DNA from: Peribacillus muralis
GTDB lineage: Bacteria; Bacillota; Bacilli; Bacillales; DSM-1321
Direction of reading: 5' to 3'
DNA length: 64,000 bases
Assembly: GCF_001645685.2 (NCBI RefSeq)
Contig: NZ_CP017080.1
Span: 3,587,051-3,651,050, forward strand
Below, piece by piece: positions 43,970-52,391 of the stretch. The notes under the pieces were generated by a model. It had not been told where the DNA came from. It saw only the letters and a list, made by a program, of their open reading frames with translations, and did no database searches. Within the stretch, counting starts at the first letter, position 1. Each line of letters begins with the position of its first letter. Made by a program: the position numbers and the translations under genes.

Positions 43970-44455
43970 TCACGTTTCCAGCTTAAAACGCCTTTCATGC
44001 TGAAGGAGCCATTCCTTCCTCCATAAGCCACCCGCATACCCGGTCAATTTCCCATTCGAACCTATGATGCGATGACAAGGAACCACGATGCTTAACTTAT
44101 TCCTGCCATTGGCGCTCCCTACTGCCCTAATGGCTTTTTCATTGCCGATGGTAACGGCAATGTCTTTATAGGAGCCTGTGTCAGCGTACAGGATTCCCGT
44201 TAGTGCATTCCAGACATTTTTCTGAAAGATCGTCCCGTCAAGGATATAGGGAAATGTAAATTCCCTGCGTTCACCTTTGAAATACTCATCAAGCTGATTG
44301 AAGCACTCCACCAAAACCTTGGGCGTCCGCTCTTGCATGCCATTCAACTTCATGTCCCTTTCAGCAAACATTATCGAGCAGATGGCCTTATTCGTTCCTG
44401 ATATCTCGATTACTCCAATCGGCGATTGATAATCCAATTTATATAATTCACTCAT
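43970..44455 (-). CDS. ogt: Methylated-DNA-[protein]-cysteine S-methyltransferase
   Basis: About 161 residues. The methyl-acceptor Cys lies in the intact active-site motif IVVPCHRIIG (about 128-137), preceded by RAVGSANGRNKL and followed by GYAGGLWRKEWLLQHE. It repairs O6-methylguanine. AGGAGGT lies seven bases before the ATG at 44455. The frame is open upstream into the ada-like remnant (GGLYMSELYK), so an Ada-type fusion reading is possible, but the ribosome site and family length favour a separate gene. Confidence 0.92.
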   Translation of the reverse strand: MSELYKLDYQSPIGVIEISGTNKAICSIMFAERDMKLNGMQERTPKVLVECFNQLDEYFKGERREFTFPYILDGTIFQKNVWNALTGILYADTGSYKDIAVTIGNEKAIRAVGSANGRNKLSIVVPCHRIIGSNGKLTGYAGGLWRKEWLLQHERRFKLET

Positions 44456-45010
44456 ATAAAGACCTCCTAGATGGAAGGCAGCGTAAGCCTCCAACCCATT
44501 TTTCATTTCCCTTTCCTGCATGTTTCGATATTCACTTGGAGAACAATTTTTCAAACGGCGAAATACCTTATAAAAGTTCGAAGGGCTTTGGAACCCCACT
44601 TCAAGAGAAATTTCAAGATTCGTTAGATTTGTGGTTGTTAGAAGATATGCCGCTTTATCGACTCTTATTTTTTCCTAACCGCTCCAAATAATAGGAACTT
44701 ACACCGACATGGCTGACGATATCTTTTAACTCCACCTTTTGGTCATACTGATTCACCAAGAACGCGATGACTTCCCTGACAAGCCGCATCTGCGGGGAAT
44801 CCCCAACTTCCGGCTGGCATCTTTTGCAAGCACGAAAACCAGCCCTTTCGGCATCAACGAGGTATTGATAGAATTTCACATTTATTTTTTTTGGCTTCCT
44901 TGACCTGCATGAAGGGCGGCAGTATATTTTAGTTGTCTTTACTCTTTACTGCCGAGCAACATCCATTATACTCCGCATCCTTTCAGGATTTGGTCACCGT
45001 ATAAGCATTG
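44456..45010 (-). pseudogene. adaA: adaA remnant (Ada Zn-binding and AraC-type domains), multiply broken
   Basis: In frames that change at least three times, one can read KDAEYNGCCSAVK, VKTTKIYCRPSCRSRKPKK, AGFRACKRCQPE (the Ada Zn site), a first helix-turn-helix start (VELKDIVSHVGVSSYYLERL), then after a gap KIRVDKAAYLLTTTNLTN and LEVGFQSPSNFYKVFRRLK. Lesions: an extra A near 44975, a seven-base duplication (AGTAAAG twice, about 44943-44956), and a loss of about 20 codons plus a frameshift near 44660. AdaA would sense methyl phosphotriesters and activate ogt; here it cannot. Confidence 0.85.
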
Positions 45011-45055
45011 ATGTAAAAGGCTCCACACCCCGTTATCATCCATCGCTTCTCTCAT

Positions 45056-45280
45056 TTACGAAAGCAAACTGAAGTGTTGCGACCTATCTCGTAGCCTTTT
45101 TGTTTCTTGGACGAACCATCGATAGGGATCGCCTTCTGCTGCCCTTGACGCATGAACGACAATCGTTTCCGCGGTTTCACCATAGCCTGCTTCCATGTCC
45201 GCGCTGACAGGGATTTTCAGATGATCCGTAATAAGTTCAATGATACTTAAATGCCTTTCAAAGTCAATCGATTTCCCCGT
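45056..45280 (-). pseudogene. Fragment of an isocitrate lyase/PEP mutase family gene
   Basis: A 74-codon frame with SIDFERHLSIIELITDHLKI, PVSADMEAGYGE and TIVVHAS reads as the central strand of the ICL/PEPM superfamily, where SADxExGYG supplies metal-binding residues. It has no start codon or ribosome site, is bounded by stops and diverges after the motif (RAAEGDPYRWFVQET). About 200 more residues of a normal member are missing. Bases 45281-45609 downstream and upstream of it show no recognisable gene, only probably decayed DNA. Confidence 0.7.
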
Positions 45281-45609
45281 TTACCGTTCTAGTCGCCTTG
45301 TACTAAAATCAACGCCGATAATGGATCTCAGGCGTTCCCTCCATCAACATGTCCTTGAAAAGTGTAATGCACTGAATTAGTGATGATTTTCGCTCCTATC
45401 GTTTATTGTCCCCATTTTAACAATCAGACCATCTCCAAATCGTCCTCATTCTTGCTGTTATGGTCGCTTCAAACATGGGTTTGGTCCGAGTGCGGACAAA
45501 TAAAGTAAATACCCGAAGGGCACAAAGCCGAGAATTGCAGTCTCTCGCCTGCCAGAAATGCAGGTCTTCAGGATTTCTGGCGACCTTGTGCTGATCCAGT
45601 TTCCCGAAC

Positions 45610-45640
45610 AAAAAAATGCCCCTTCACCCCAGGACATTTT
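45610..45640 (-). terminator. Terminator of the 116-residue gene
   Basis: On the minus strand AATGTCC, loop, GGGGCATT and TTTTTTT, starting 14 bases after the stop. Confidence 0.75.
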
Positions 45641-45653
45641 CATGATTTTCCAT

Positions 45654-46004
45654 TCAGTTAACGAACAAATATAACTTTCGATGATATTCCGAAAATTCCG
45701 CTTGGTCCTTTTCCGTACAGTCCAGCCACTTCACTTTCTTGCATCTTTCCTCCAGCCTCTCATTCAGCTCAGCTTCGATTTCATTCATGAAGCGAATGAT
45801 TTCCCCGTATGGCAGATTGAAATGACGGGCTGCGAGCCTGGGCGGAGAATGCTTCACCAGCAATCGCATGAATTGATCGACCGTGTCTGCCTTGGAAGCA
45901 AGAAAATCTTCCTCATTCACGATGAATTCATACACTTGTTTTTTCACGCCTGAGAGCCTGGTCACTTCATGACGCAATAAAAACTCCATTAATCTTTCAT
46001 TCAT
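45654..46004 (-). CDS. Conserved hypothetical protein (116 aa)
   Basis: A charged, helical, soluble protein of 116 residues. The middle (HSPPRLAARHFNLPYGEI) looks like a helix-turn-helix of the sigma-factor-region-4 kind, but I do not recognise the family. The ATG at 46004 follows CGAGGT. It has its own terminator and lies 122 bases downstream of a Zur-like box, facing the same way. Codon use appears normal, so it is probably a real gene in an otherwise decayed neighbourhood. Confidence 0.65.
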   Translation of the reverse strand: MNERLMEFLLRHEVTRLSGVKKQVYEFIVNEEDFLASKADTVDQFMRLLVKHSPPRLAARHFNLPYGEIIRFMNEIEAELNERLEERCKKVKWLDCTEKDQAEFSEYHRKLYLFVN

Positions 46005-46125
46005 AACGTTCTACCTCGGATTTATTTATAGTTAAATTCCTATTAAATCACCTATGAAAAGGCTTTACTGCAACACCTCATTATGACATCGCAACAGCTA
46101 GCCATCAAGTGCATTCGCACCACAT

Positions 46126-46146
46126 AAACCGTAATAATTACGATTA
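46126..46146. promoter_or_regulatory. Second Zur-like box
   Basis: AAACCGTAAT-A-ATTACGATTA matches the Zur consensus at 18 of 20 fixed positions. The nearest gene in position to be controlled is the 116-residue gene on the minus strand; on the plus strand no gene starts for 230 bases. The surrounding 46005-46531 otherwise holds a promoter and a possible 20-codon frame. Confidence 0.7.
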
Positions 46147-46297
46147 GTGATCGTTTTTAGTAAAATACCATGTATCGGCGGCCTAGTCAATATCTTTGGG
46201 ACCATGCATATTTTGCAACGATTATTGGCAAAATGCAAATAAGTAAATGAAGTCACCTCCATGTTTGTTAATTTTTATATATGTTAAGGGAATAAAA

Positions 46298-46326
46298 TTG
46301 TTAAAATTTGATATAATAAATGTAAT
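46298..46326 (+). promoter_or_regulatory. ytzE promoter
   Basis: TTGTTA, 17 bases, TGTAAT, about 50 bases upstream of a small open frame and 205 upstream of ytzE. Confidence 0.5.
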
Positions 46327-46377
46327 ATTTAGTCAATTTTCATTTTGTTCTAGAATTTGCAAAGGCAAAGGAGTAAA

Positions 46378-46440
46378 ATGAAGCTAATGACATCTTGTTT
46401 TTTCTCTAAATGTTTCCGAGGAGTTATAGGGTGGGTATAG
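46378..46440 (+). CDS. Possible 20-residue leader peptide upstream of ytzE
   Basis: AAAGGAG lies four bases before an ATG that opens MKLMTSCFFSKCFRGVIGWV and a stop. Twelve bases further on is a hairpin, GACAGC-tgaaac-GCTGTC (46453-46470). The arrangement suggests a leader peptide, but no regulatory codon bias is evident, and it may be chance. Confidence 0.4.
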   Translation: MKLMTSCFFSKCFRGVIGWV

Positions 46441-46531
46441 CAAGTACATAGCGACAGCTGAAACGCTGTCCGACATATCGGTTGTTTTCATTTGTTTTAC
46501 AATAACAATGAAAAGAATAAGGAGTGATTTT

Positions 46532-46753
46532 TTGAAACCTTCAACAAATCGCATGTTAACCCGTATTAAATCCGTTTATATGTTCATTAGCAATAACGGT
46601 ACGGTTTCTACTCAAGAGCTTGTAGAAGAATTTGGCATCACTCCTCGAACTGTGCAGCGCGATTTAAATGTCTTAGCATACAATGACCTTGTTCAAAGCC
46701 CAAGCCGTGGCCTTTGGACGACAACAAGTAAAAAGGTGAAGATGTCATCGTAA
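46532..46753 (+). CDS. ytzE: DeoR-type HTH protein YtzE
   Basis: 73 residues, only the helix-turn-helix of DeoR proteins, without a sensor domain. It is nearly identical in pattern to B. subtilis YtzE: KPSTNRMLTRIKSVYMFI, TQELVEEFGITPRTVQRDL, NVLAYNDLV, SPSRG. The TTG at 46532 is seven bases after AAGGAG and yields exactly the family N-terminus; the upstream ATG in frame is not the start. Target genes are unknown. It converges on the RsuA-type gene. Confidence 0.9.
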   Translation: MKPSTNRMLTRIKSVYMFISNNGTVSTQELVEEFGITPRTVQRDLNVLAYNDLVQSPSRGLWTTTSKKVKMSS

Positions 46754-46795
46754 AGAGAACGACCACCCGAACGAAATCGATATGTAAATTAATTT

Positions 46796-46827
46796 GAGGC
46801 GGACAATATTTGTCCGCCTCATTTTTT
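46796..46827 (+). terminator. Terminator of ytzE
   Basis: GAGGCGGACAA, short loop, TTGTCCGCCTC, ATTTTTT, 42 bases after the stop. Confidence 0.92.
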
Positions 46828-46838
46828 CTTGCTTATTT

Positions 46839-47558
46839 TCATTCAGGCTGTCCGGCTTTTAACTGTTCAAGCTCTTCAGCGGTCAATTCCCTGTATTCAC
46901 CTAGCTCAAGCTCCTCATCCAGCTGTAAGCTTCCCATGGACAGGCGCTTTAAATAGACGACACGCTTGCCGACTGCCTCGAACATCCGCTTCACCTGATG
47001 GAACTTCCCTTCCATGATTGTCAGCTCGATATCAGAGGTCAGACCTGATTTTAGAATGTTCAATTCACCAGGCTTTGTTTCGTATCCATCATCCAAGGTC
47101 ACGCCGTTGCGGAATGCCTCAATATCCCGTTCCGTCACTTCGCCATCAATGACCGCAAAGTACGTTTTCGGGACATGCTTCTTCGGGGAAAGCAGTTGAT
47201 GGGCGAGCTTACCGTCATTCGTGATCAGCAATAACCCTTCTGTATCTTTATCCAAGCGGCCCACAGGAAATGGTTCGAATACCGAGTCCTCATGCTCCAA
47301 AATATCGATGACCGTTTCTTGGTGGTTATCTTCCGTCGCCGACAAGACGCCAGGCGGTTTGTTCATCATCAAATAGATGAATTCCCTATATTCCACCCGA
47401 TCACCATGGACCGTCACGATTTCTGCATATGGGTCCACTTGCTCTTTCGAATCCTTCAAGACCCGGTCATTAACCTTGACGGCACCCGATTTCAGGAGTT
47501 TCTTCACTTCTTTCCTGCTGCCATAACCAATATTGGATAATATCTTATCAATTCTCAT
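46839..47558 (-). CDS. ytzG: RsuA-family rRNA pseudouridine synthase (YtzG)
   Basis: 239 residues. An S4 RNA-binding domain (MRIDKILSNIGYGSRKEVKKLL...AVKVN) precedes the catalytic domain with the nucleophile Asp in FPVGRLDKDTEGLLLITND (Asp about 103). HQVKRMFEAVGKRVVYLKR is the C-terminal signature. RsuA-type enzymes make a pseudouridine in 16S rRNA. The ATG follows AGGAGG. It lies downstream of murJ (ytgP) with a terminator between, the same order as in B. subtilis. Confidence 0.92.
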   Translation of the reverse strand: MRIDKILSNIGYGSRKEVKKLLKSGAVKVNDRVLKDSKEQVDPYAEIVTVHGDRVEYREFIYLMMNKPPGVLSATEDNHQETVIDILEHEDSVFEPFPVGRLDKDTEGLLLITNDGKLAHQLLSPKKHVPKTYFAVIDGEVTERDIEAFRNGVTLDDGYETKPGELNILKSGLTSDIELTIMEGKFHQVKRMFEAVGKRVVYLKRLSMGSLQLDEELELGEYRELTAEELEQLKAGQPE

Positions 47559-47583
47559 CGTTTCCTCCTAAAGCCTTTTCAGT

Positions 47584-47618
47584 AAAAAGCCTTGCCCATT
47601 TTCATGTCAGGCAAGGCC
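47584..47618 (-). terminator. Terminator of murJ
   Basis: On the minus strand GGCCTTGCC, loop, GGGCAAGGC, TTTTTA, between murJ and ytzG. Confidence 0.85.
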
Positions 47619-47678
47619 AATATAATAATTTGGGGATTCTCTAACCAATACCCTTTTTTTTACACATCAAACGTTTAT

Positions 47679-49280
47679 CTATAAACCTAATTTACTCTTC
47701 AAGCGATCGATTCGGGTTCCGAACAAGCGATGGGCAAGTTTGCTTTTCAAGGATAGCGCCGCATAAATGAGCGCTCCAAAAACGGCACAAACGGCCACGA
47801 TCAAAATTGCCTGGAACCGTCCTTCCGTTGTAAGCCACAGCGATAATAAACTGTTCATGCCCCATACTGCCAGTCCCATTATCATTGAAAATACAGTGAT
47901 CAATACAGATCTTCTGATAGTGAGGCTGTAACGATATCCAGTAAAGTAGGTGATGACATACAAGTTCAGCAGGACAGCTGCCAAGTAGCCGAATGCGGTG
48001 GCATAAACGGATCCTTCCGTTTCAAGCAACTTGATCATCGGGATATTCAAGCTCAATTTGATCAAAAAGCCGACAAGCAGGCTGAGCACCGTATATTTTT
48101 GCTGATTGATGCCTTGTAAAATGGCCGCCGAAACGGAAAAAAGCGCAAACAAGATCGAAACGGGCGCATAAGCCTTCAGGACACTGATTCCCAGTGGATC
48201 ATGGCTGTAAAAAGCACTATAAATTGGATCGGCCAGCACCGACATGCCTACGACCGCAGGAATCGTAATGAACAGCAAAATTTGGAAGGCTTGGTTCAGC
48301 TGGCGGTTTAACTCTTCCGAATCCTCGCTGACATATGCCTTCGTCACCGAAGGAAGCAGCGCCATGGAAAACCCGGTCGCAAGCGTCATCGGAATCAAGA
48401 CAAGCTTCTGGGCATATACATTCAAAACCCCAAGGGCATCTTCTGCGACATGCTGCAACCCGATGGATGACATCGCCTTGTTGAAAGACAATAAGTCCGC
48501 GAACTGGAACATTGGCATTGCGATACCGACAAATATAAAAGGAATCGATGATAGAAATATTTCTTTGTAAATATCCTTCAGGGAAATTTCCATCGTTCCC
48601 CGGTCTTTCTCCATCAGACTGTCCAAATGGGGCTTTTGCTTTTTCCAATACCAAAATAACACCACTAAACCGCCGACAGCCCCGACCGTCGCCGCAAAGG
48701 TAGCTACTTGGATGGCCCTCACTAACTCTCCATCAAGGACATTCAAAACCACATACACACCGGCCAATAGGAACACGATACGGACAATTTGTTCGATTAC
48801 CTGAGATATGGCCGTTGGTTCCATCGCTTCGTGGCCTTGGAAGAAGCCGCGGATGATGCTCATGAACGGAACGAAGATCAAGGCAAAGCTGACTGCCCGA
48901 ATGATTTCCGTGACATCGCTGACATCTTCCTTCTTTACACCAAAGATTTCAGTAAACAGCGGGGCCATCGTATAGAGAACCAAGAAGGCGAGAAAACCGG
49001 TGACAGCCATTAATTTCAGGCTCGATTTAAATAACTTCTCCCCGACGGCATATTCCTCGAGCGCATTATACTTCGAAATGAATTTAGATACAGCCAGCGG
49101 CATGCCTGCCGTTGCAAAGCTGATGAAAATGGTATATGGAACGTACCCATATTGATAGAGGGTAGCCCCTTTATTCCCGACCATATGTTCAAATGGGATG
49201 ACGTAAAATAATCCAAGAACCTTGGAAATGATCGCTCCCAGCGTTAATATAAAAGCCCCTTTTAAAAACTTAGATGACAT
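47679..49280 (-). CDS. murJ: Lipid II flippase MurJ (YtgP)
   Basis: 533 residues with about fourteen membrane helices, MATE/MVF fold. The N-terminus FLKGAFILTLGAIISKVLGLFYVIPF and SFATAGMPLAVSKFISKYNALEEY are typical of Bacillus YtgP. Conserved Arg residues of the central cavity appear in MSIIRGFFQGHEAMEPTAISQVIEQIVRI (about 130-158). It flips lipid II across the membrane for peptidoglycan synthesis. The ATG follows AAGGG. Divergent from ytfP, as in B. subtilis. Confidence 0.93.
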   Translation of the reverse strand: MSSKFLKGAFILTLGAIISKVLGLFYVIPFEHMVGNKGATLYQYGYVPYTIFISFATAGMPLAVSKFISKYNALEEYAVGEKLFKSSLKLMAVTGFLAFLVLYTMAPLFTEIFGVKKEDVSDVTEIIRAVSFALIFVPFMSIIRGFFQGHEAMEPTAISQVIEQIVRIVFLLAGVYVVLNVLDGELVRAIQVATFAATVGAVGGLVVLFWYWKKQKPHLDSLMEKDRGTMEISLKDIYKEIFLSSIPFIFVGIAMPMFQFADLLSFNKAMSSIGLQHVAEDALGVLNVYAQKLVLIPMTLATGFSMALLPSVTKAYVSEDSEELNRQLNQAFQILLFITIPAVVGMSVLADPIYSAFYSHDPLGISVLKAYAPVSILFALFSVSAAILQGINQQKYTVLSLLVGFLIKLSLNIPMIKLLETEGSVYATAFGYLAAVLLNLYVITYFTGYRYSLTIRRSVLITVFSMIMGLAVWGMNSLLSLWLTTEGRFQAILIVAVCAVFGALIYAALSLKSKLAHRLFGTRIDRLKSKLGL

Positions 49281-49485
49281 CTAATCCCTTCCTGCCTCTG
49301 TCAGTTACGTTTTACACGCTCTTTATCTTATCATATTAAAGTATTTTTTCTATAGAAAACTACACTCAAGTTTATCGTTTTCGAAGATAATACACAAACA
49401 AATAATTCCTTTTTTTCTACATTCGCAATATGACGGCCTCTTGCTATATAATGAAGGGACCGAAAATGATAAAGTGGTGATCAAT

Positions 49486-50751
49486 TTGAAATATGATGTA
49501 GTGGTAATTGGCGGTGGCCCTTCCGGATTGATGGCAGCAATTGCGGCCGGGGAAAAAGGTGCTCATGTCTTGTTAGTGGATAAAGGCGAGAAGCTTGGCA
49601 GGAAACTAGCCATTTCGGGCGGCGGACGCTGTAACGTGACGAATAGGCTCTCAATCGATGAAATCATTCAGCACATCCCTGGAAACGGGCGATTCTTATA
49701 TAGTGCTTTCTCGGAATTCAACAATGAGGACATCATTCAATTCTTTGAAAAATTGGGCGTCGCCCTAAAAGAAGAGGACCATGGACGGATGTTCCCGGTC
49801 AACGATAAAGCCCAGAGCGTCGTGGATGCCCTGCTGACGCGCCTATCGAATCTGAAGGTAACGATTTACAAGAACTCCCCGGTTGCCGAGGTTCTCTATG
49901 AAAATGGAAAAACAAGCGGTGTACGGCTGAAAGATGGTCAAACCGTTGACACGGATGCGGTCGTGATTGCCGTTGGAGGTAAATCGGTTCCCCATACAGG
50001 ATCAACCGGTGATGGCTATGCTTGGGCCAAAAAGGCCGGCCATACGATAACCGACCTCTTCCCGACTGAAGTACCCATCCTAAGCGACGAACCGTTCATT
50101 AAGGCGCGAACGCTACAAGGACTGGCACTTCGGGATGTTTCACTGACCGTACTTAACCCAAAAGGCAAGGCTTTGATTACACACCAAATGGATATGCTCT
50201 TCACCCATTTTGGGGTATCCGGCCCAGCTGTCCTAAGATGCAGCCAATTCGTCGTGAAAGCGATGAAAAAGTGGAACCTCTCGGAAGTGAACATGAAACT
50301 CGATGCCCTTCCGGATCGAAACAAGGAAGAAGTGTTTCAAGACATCATGAAGGAAATCAAGGCAGAACCGAAAAAAGCAATCAAAAATACGTTAAAGGGT
50401 ATAGTCCCGGAACGATACCTGCACTTCCTGCTTGAACGCAGCGGCATCGACCTTCAAGAACAAGGAGCGACGATTTCAAATGAGAAAATCCGCCGCTTTG
50501 CCGAGCTCTGCAAGGACTTCCAATTTGGCGTGCACGGCACCCAGCCGCTGGAAAAGGCCTTCGTCACTGGCGGAGGTGTATCCGTCAAGGAAATCCATCC
50601 GAAGGAAATGTCATCCAAGCTGATGGTTGGACTGTACTTCTGCGGTGAAATCCTGGACATACATGGATACACTGGAGGCTACAACATCACGTCGGCATTA
50701 GTAACCGGGAGACTGGCCGGAATGAATGCTGCCGAATATGTTCATTCATAA
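49486..50751 (+). CDS. ytfP: HI0933-family flavoprotein (YtfP)
   Basis: 421 residues. FAD-binding [21 protein letters not shown] opens the protein, followed by [16 protein letters not shown] (about 39-54) and a C-terminal [11 protein letters not shown] and [16 protein letters not shown]. The family is an NAD(P)/FAD-dependent oxidoreductase of unknown substrate; some members dehydrogenate bound lipids or act as sporulation factors. The TTG at 49486, after GTGGTGA, gives [11 protein letters not shown]; the frame opens further upstream but without homology. A strong terminator follows. Confidence 0.9.
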   Translation: MKYDVVVIGGGPSGLMAAIAAGEKGAHVLLVDKGEKLGRKLAISGGGRCNVTNRLSIDEIIQHIPGNGRFLYSAFSEFNNEDIIQFFEKLGVALKEEDHGRMFPVNDKAQSVVDALLTRLSNLKVTIYKNSPVAEVLYENGKTSGVRLKDGQTVDTDAVVIAVGGKSVPHTGSTGDGYAWAKKAGHTITDLFPTEVPILSDEPFIKARTLQGLALRDVSLTVLNPKGKALITHQMDMLFTHFGVSGPAVLRCSQFVVKAMKKWNLSEVNMKLDALPDRNKEEVFQDIMKEIKAEPKKAIKNTLKGIVPERYLHFLLERSGIDLQEQGATISNEKIRRFAELCKDFQFGVHGTQPLEKAFVTGGGVSVKEIHPKEMSSKLMVGLYFCGEILDIHGYTGGYNITSALVTGRLAGMNAAEYVHS

Positions 50752-50755
50752 TTTG

Positions 50756-50795
50756 AAAAAAGAGGCTGATCTAGCTTTAGATCAGCCTCTTTTTT
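50756..50795 (+). terminator. Terminator of ytfP
   Basis: AAAAAAGAGGCTGATCTA and its complement with a short loop, then TTTTTT; immediately after the stop codon. Confidence 0.95.
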
Positions 50796-50815
50796 GTATG
50801 GTTCATTACGTCGCG

Positions 50816-50999
50816 GTTTATTCGTCCTTCGTCATGATTAATTCGGCCTTCTCCGGGGTTTTTTCGTCCTACATCACGATTAATTCGGCCTTCTCCGCGT
50901 TTATTCGTCCTACATCAAGATTAATTCGGCCTTATCCAGGGTTTTTTCGTCCTACATCACGATTAATTCGTCCTTCGACCGCTTTTTTTCGGTTATCCA
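50816..50999. repeat. Tandem array, 21 bp half-units, 41-42 bp period
   Basis: TTCGTCCT(T/A)C starts units at 50821, 50863, 50904 and 50946 (steps 42, 41, 42), and each is followed 21 bases later by TTCGGCCTT or TTCGTCCTT. Half-units thus alternate as in the array at 34681-34856, though the sequence is different. The array ends at the stop codon of the alkyltransferase-like gene. Confidence 0.92.
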
Positions 51000-51314
51000 T
51001 TAAAAGATTTCTGGATGATGGCGATAAGCTTGAAGGTCGATCGTATTCCGGTTCGTGAGCAGGATGCCCTCACTTTCCAGCAAGATTCTTTGGTGTTCGG
51101 CGGCTCCGTCCGCTTTTATGCCGATTTCTCCCTTTGCATTAATTACCCGATGCCAAGGGAGTTGGTGTTTTTTACTGCTCGAATGCAGGATCCTTACGAC
51201 CTGTCTTGCACCGCGGGGACTTCCAGCGAGCTGTCCAATCTGACCATATGTCATCACTTTACCTGGTGGGATCTGTTGAATGATCTTGATTACCTGTTCT
51301 GTGAAACTTTCCAA
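51000..51314 (-). CDS. Alkyltransferase-like (ATL) protein, MGMT family
   Basis: 104 residues, consisting of only the DNA-binding C-terminal domain of MGMT. KVMTYGQIGQLAGSPRGARQVV and the active-site segment LPWHRVINAKGEIG (about 50-63) are clear, but the methyl-acceptor Cys of PCHR is Trp (PWHR). ATL proteins bind O6-alkylguanine and hand it to nucleotide excision repair; they do not dealkylate. The TTG at 51314 after GGGGTG is the better start than the GTG at 51323. Confidence 0.9.
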   Translation of the reverse strand: MESFTEQVIKIIQQIPPGKVMTYGQIGQLAGSPRGARQVVRILHSSSKKHQLPWHRVINAKGEIGIKADGAAEHQRILLESEGILLTNRNTIDLQAYRHHPEIF

Positions 51315-51332
51315 ATGGCACACCCCTTTGTA

Positions 51333-51893
51333 CTATCCGTTAGCTAAAATCGTCACTTCCCCATCGGTTATGAGAATTTCATGATGCTCGATCAAATTGT
51401 CTTTAAGTTCGGCTGTCAACCTGCAATCATCGTAGGCACAAACGGAAATCAAGTTACGTTCAGTAATCAATTGGCCGACTCCTTTTTCATACTCCCCTAT
51501 CGCTGCACAGACGTGATCGTCCTGTCCCCACTCAACATGTCCCCAAGCACGGATGAATTGATTGGCCGCTGAATAGGCTTTAATATTTTCCAAGAAATAT
51601 TTAACCAGCGTAATAGGGCTGAAGTCCCCATAAAAGCAATAAAAATCAAAATTATTAATAACATGCACATGCTCCAATTGTTCTTCATTTAATTGACGCT
51701 GCAATTTCTTATGGACGAAAGGGTAGATCCGATCATTTTCGACGACCAGGATATGATCGCCCTGTTCAATACCTTCCATGATGAATGCCGTTTCATTTTC
51801 AATGTAAGCTTCCAATTCATTGAAGCAATACAAGATGTGGCTGCCGCCTGATTGCTCGATATTTTTCATCAATTGTTTCATATTGTTAGTCAA
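51333..51893 (-). CDS. MEDS domain sensory protein
   Basis: 186 residues. It fits the MEDS (methanogen/methylotroph, DcmR sensory) domain: HILYCFNELEAYIENETAFI, a central GDHILVVENDRIYPFVHKKL, and VCAYDDCRL near the C-terminus. The family is often fused to kinases or regulators; here it stands alone, without an output domain. Ligand unknown. The TTG start at 51893 follows AAGGAGAG. It lies 18 bases upstream of the ATL gene on the same strand and may be co-transcribed with it. Confidence 0.75.
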   Translation of the reverse strand: MTNNMKQLMKNIEQSGGSHILYCFNELEAYIENETAFIMEGIEQGDHILVVENDRIYPFVHKKLQRQLNEEQLEHVHVINNFDFYCFYGDFSPITLVKYFLENIKAYSAANQFIRAWGHVEWGQDDHVCAAIGEYEKGVGQLITERNLISVCAYDDCRLTAELKDNLIEHHEILITDGEVTILANG

Positions 51894-52066
51894 ATGGACT
51901 CTCCTTCACATACACCAGTCCGCACTATGTATTACGTTTAACTTTACCCATTATCGGCCGATTTGTAAAATTCACAAAAGAATATCCTCCGTTTTTCCTA
52001 GAAGAAAACGAGAATGGGAGGCTGCCTTATGCCAGCTCAGTTAAGCGTCCAAAGACAGCCCCATCT

Positions 52067-52237
52067 TCATATCACTGGGTAATATGGCTCGTAGCGCGGA
52101 TTATAATAATAGGGAGGCCTTGAACCTATGAGCGGCAATTCAAGGGCATGGAGGTTGGAATCATATACTACCTCCACTGTTTCGTCCGAGTGCTCAACCA
52201 ATAGCAACTTCACTTGTTCACTATAATAATAGGACAT
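52067..52237 (-). CDS. Small conserved hypothetical protein (56 aa)
   Basis: 56 residues, MSYYYSEQVKLLLVEHSDET then VEVVYDSNLHALELPL and a Tyr/Pro-rich end (PYYYNPRYEPYYPVI). The Tyr-rich tail is like that of some small spore-coat or surface proteins, but this is only resemblance. The ATG at 52237, seven bases after GGAGG, is preferred to that at 52285. Confidence 0.6.
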   Translation of the reverse strand: MSYYYSEQVKLLLVEHSDETVEVVYDSNLHALELPLIGSRPPYYYNPRYEPYYPVI

Positions 52238-52391
52238 TTCGGGGCCTCCAGAATTTTTTTTCTTCCCTTCAGCATATTCAAACAACCTGGCAACGAGCCC
52301 GTACTCACTCGTGTAGTTTTATCATCATGCACGGCATCCGCCTACACGGCATACAGTAATCCGACCCAATTCTTTTTTAGGAGGACTCGTC

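Noticed and set aside
44456..44599. Single functional Ada-Ogt fusion protein
   Set aside because: The frame is open into ogt, but the upstream Ada domains are broken by several indels and ogt has its own ribosome site.
45417..45643. Two open frames of about 61-64 codons on the minus strand
   Set aside because: Their first codons lie inside the terminator of the 116-residue gene and no homology could be seen; probably decayed DNA.
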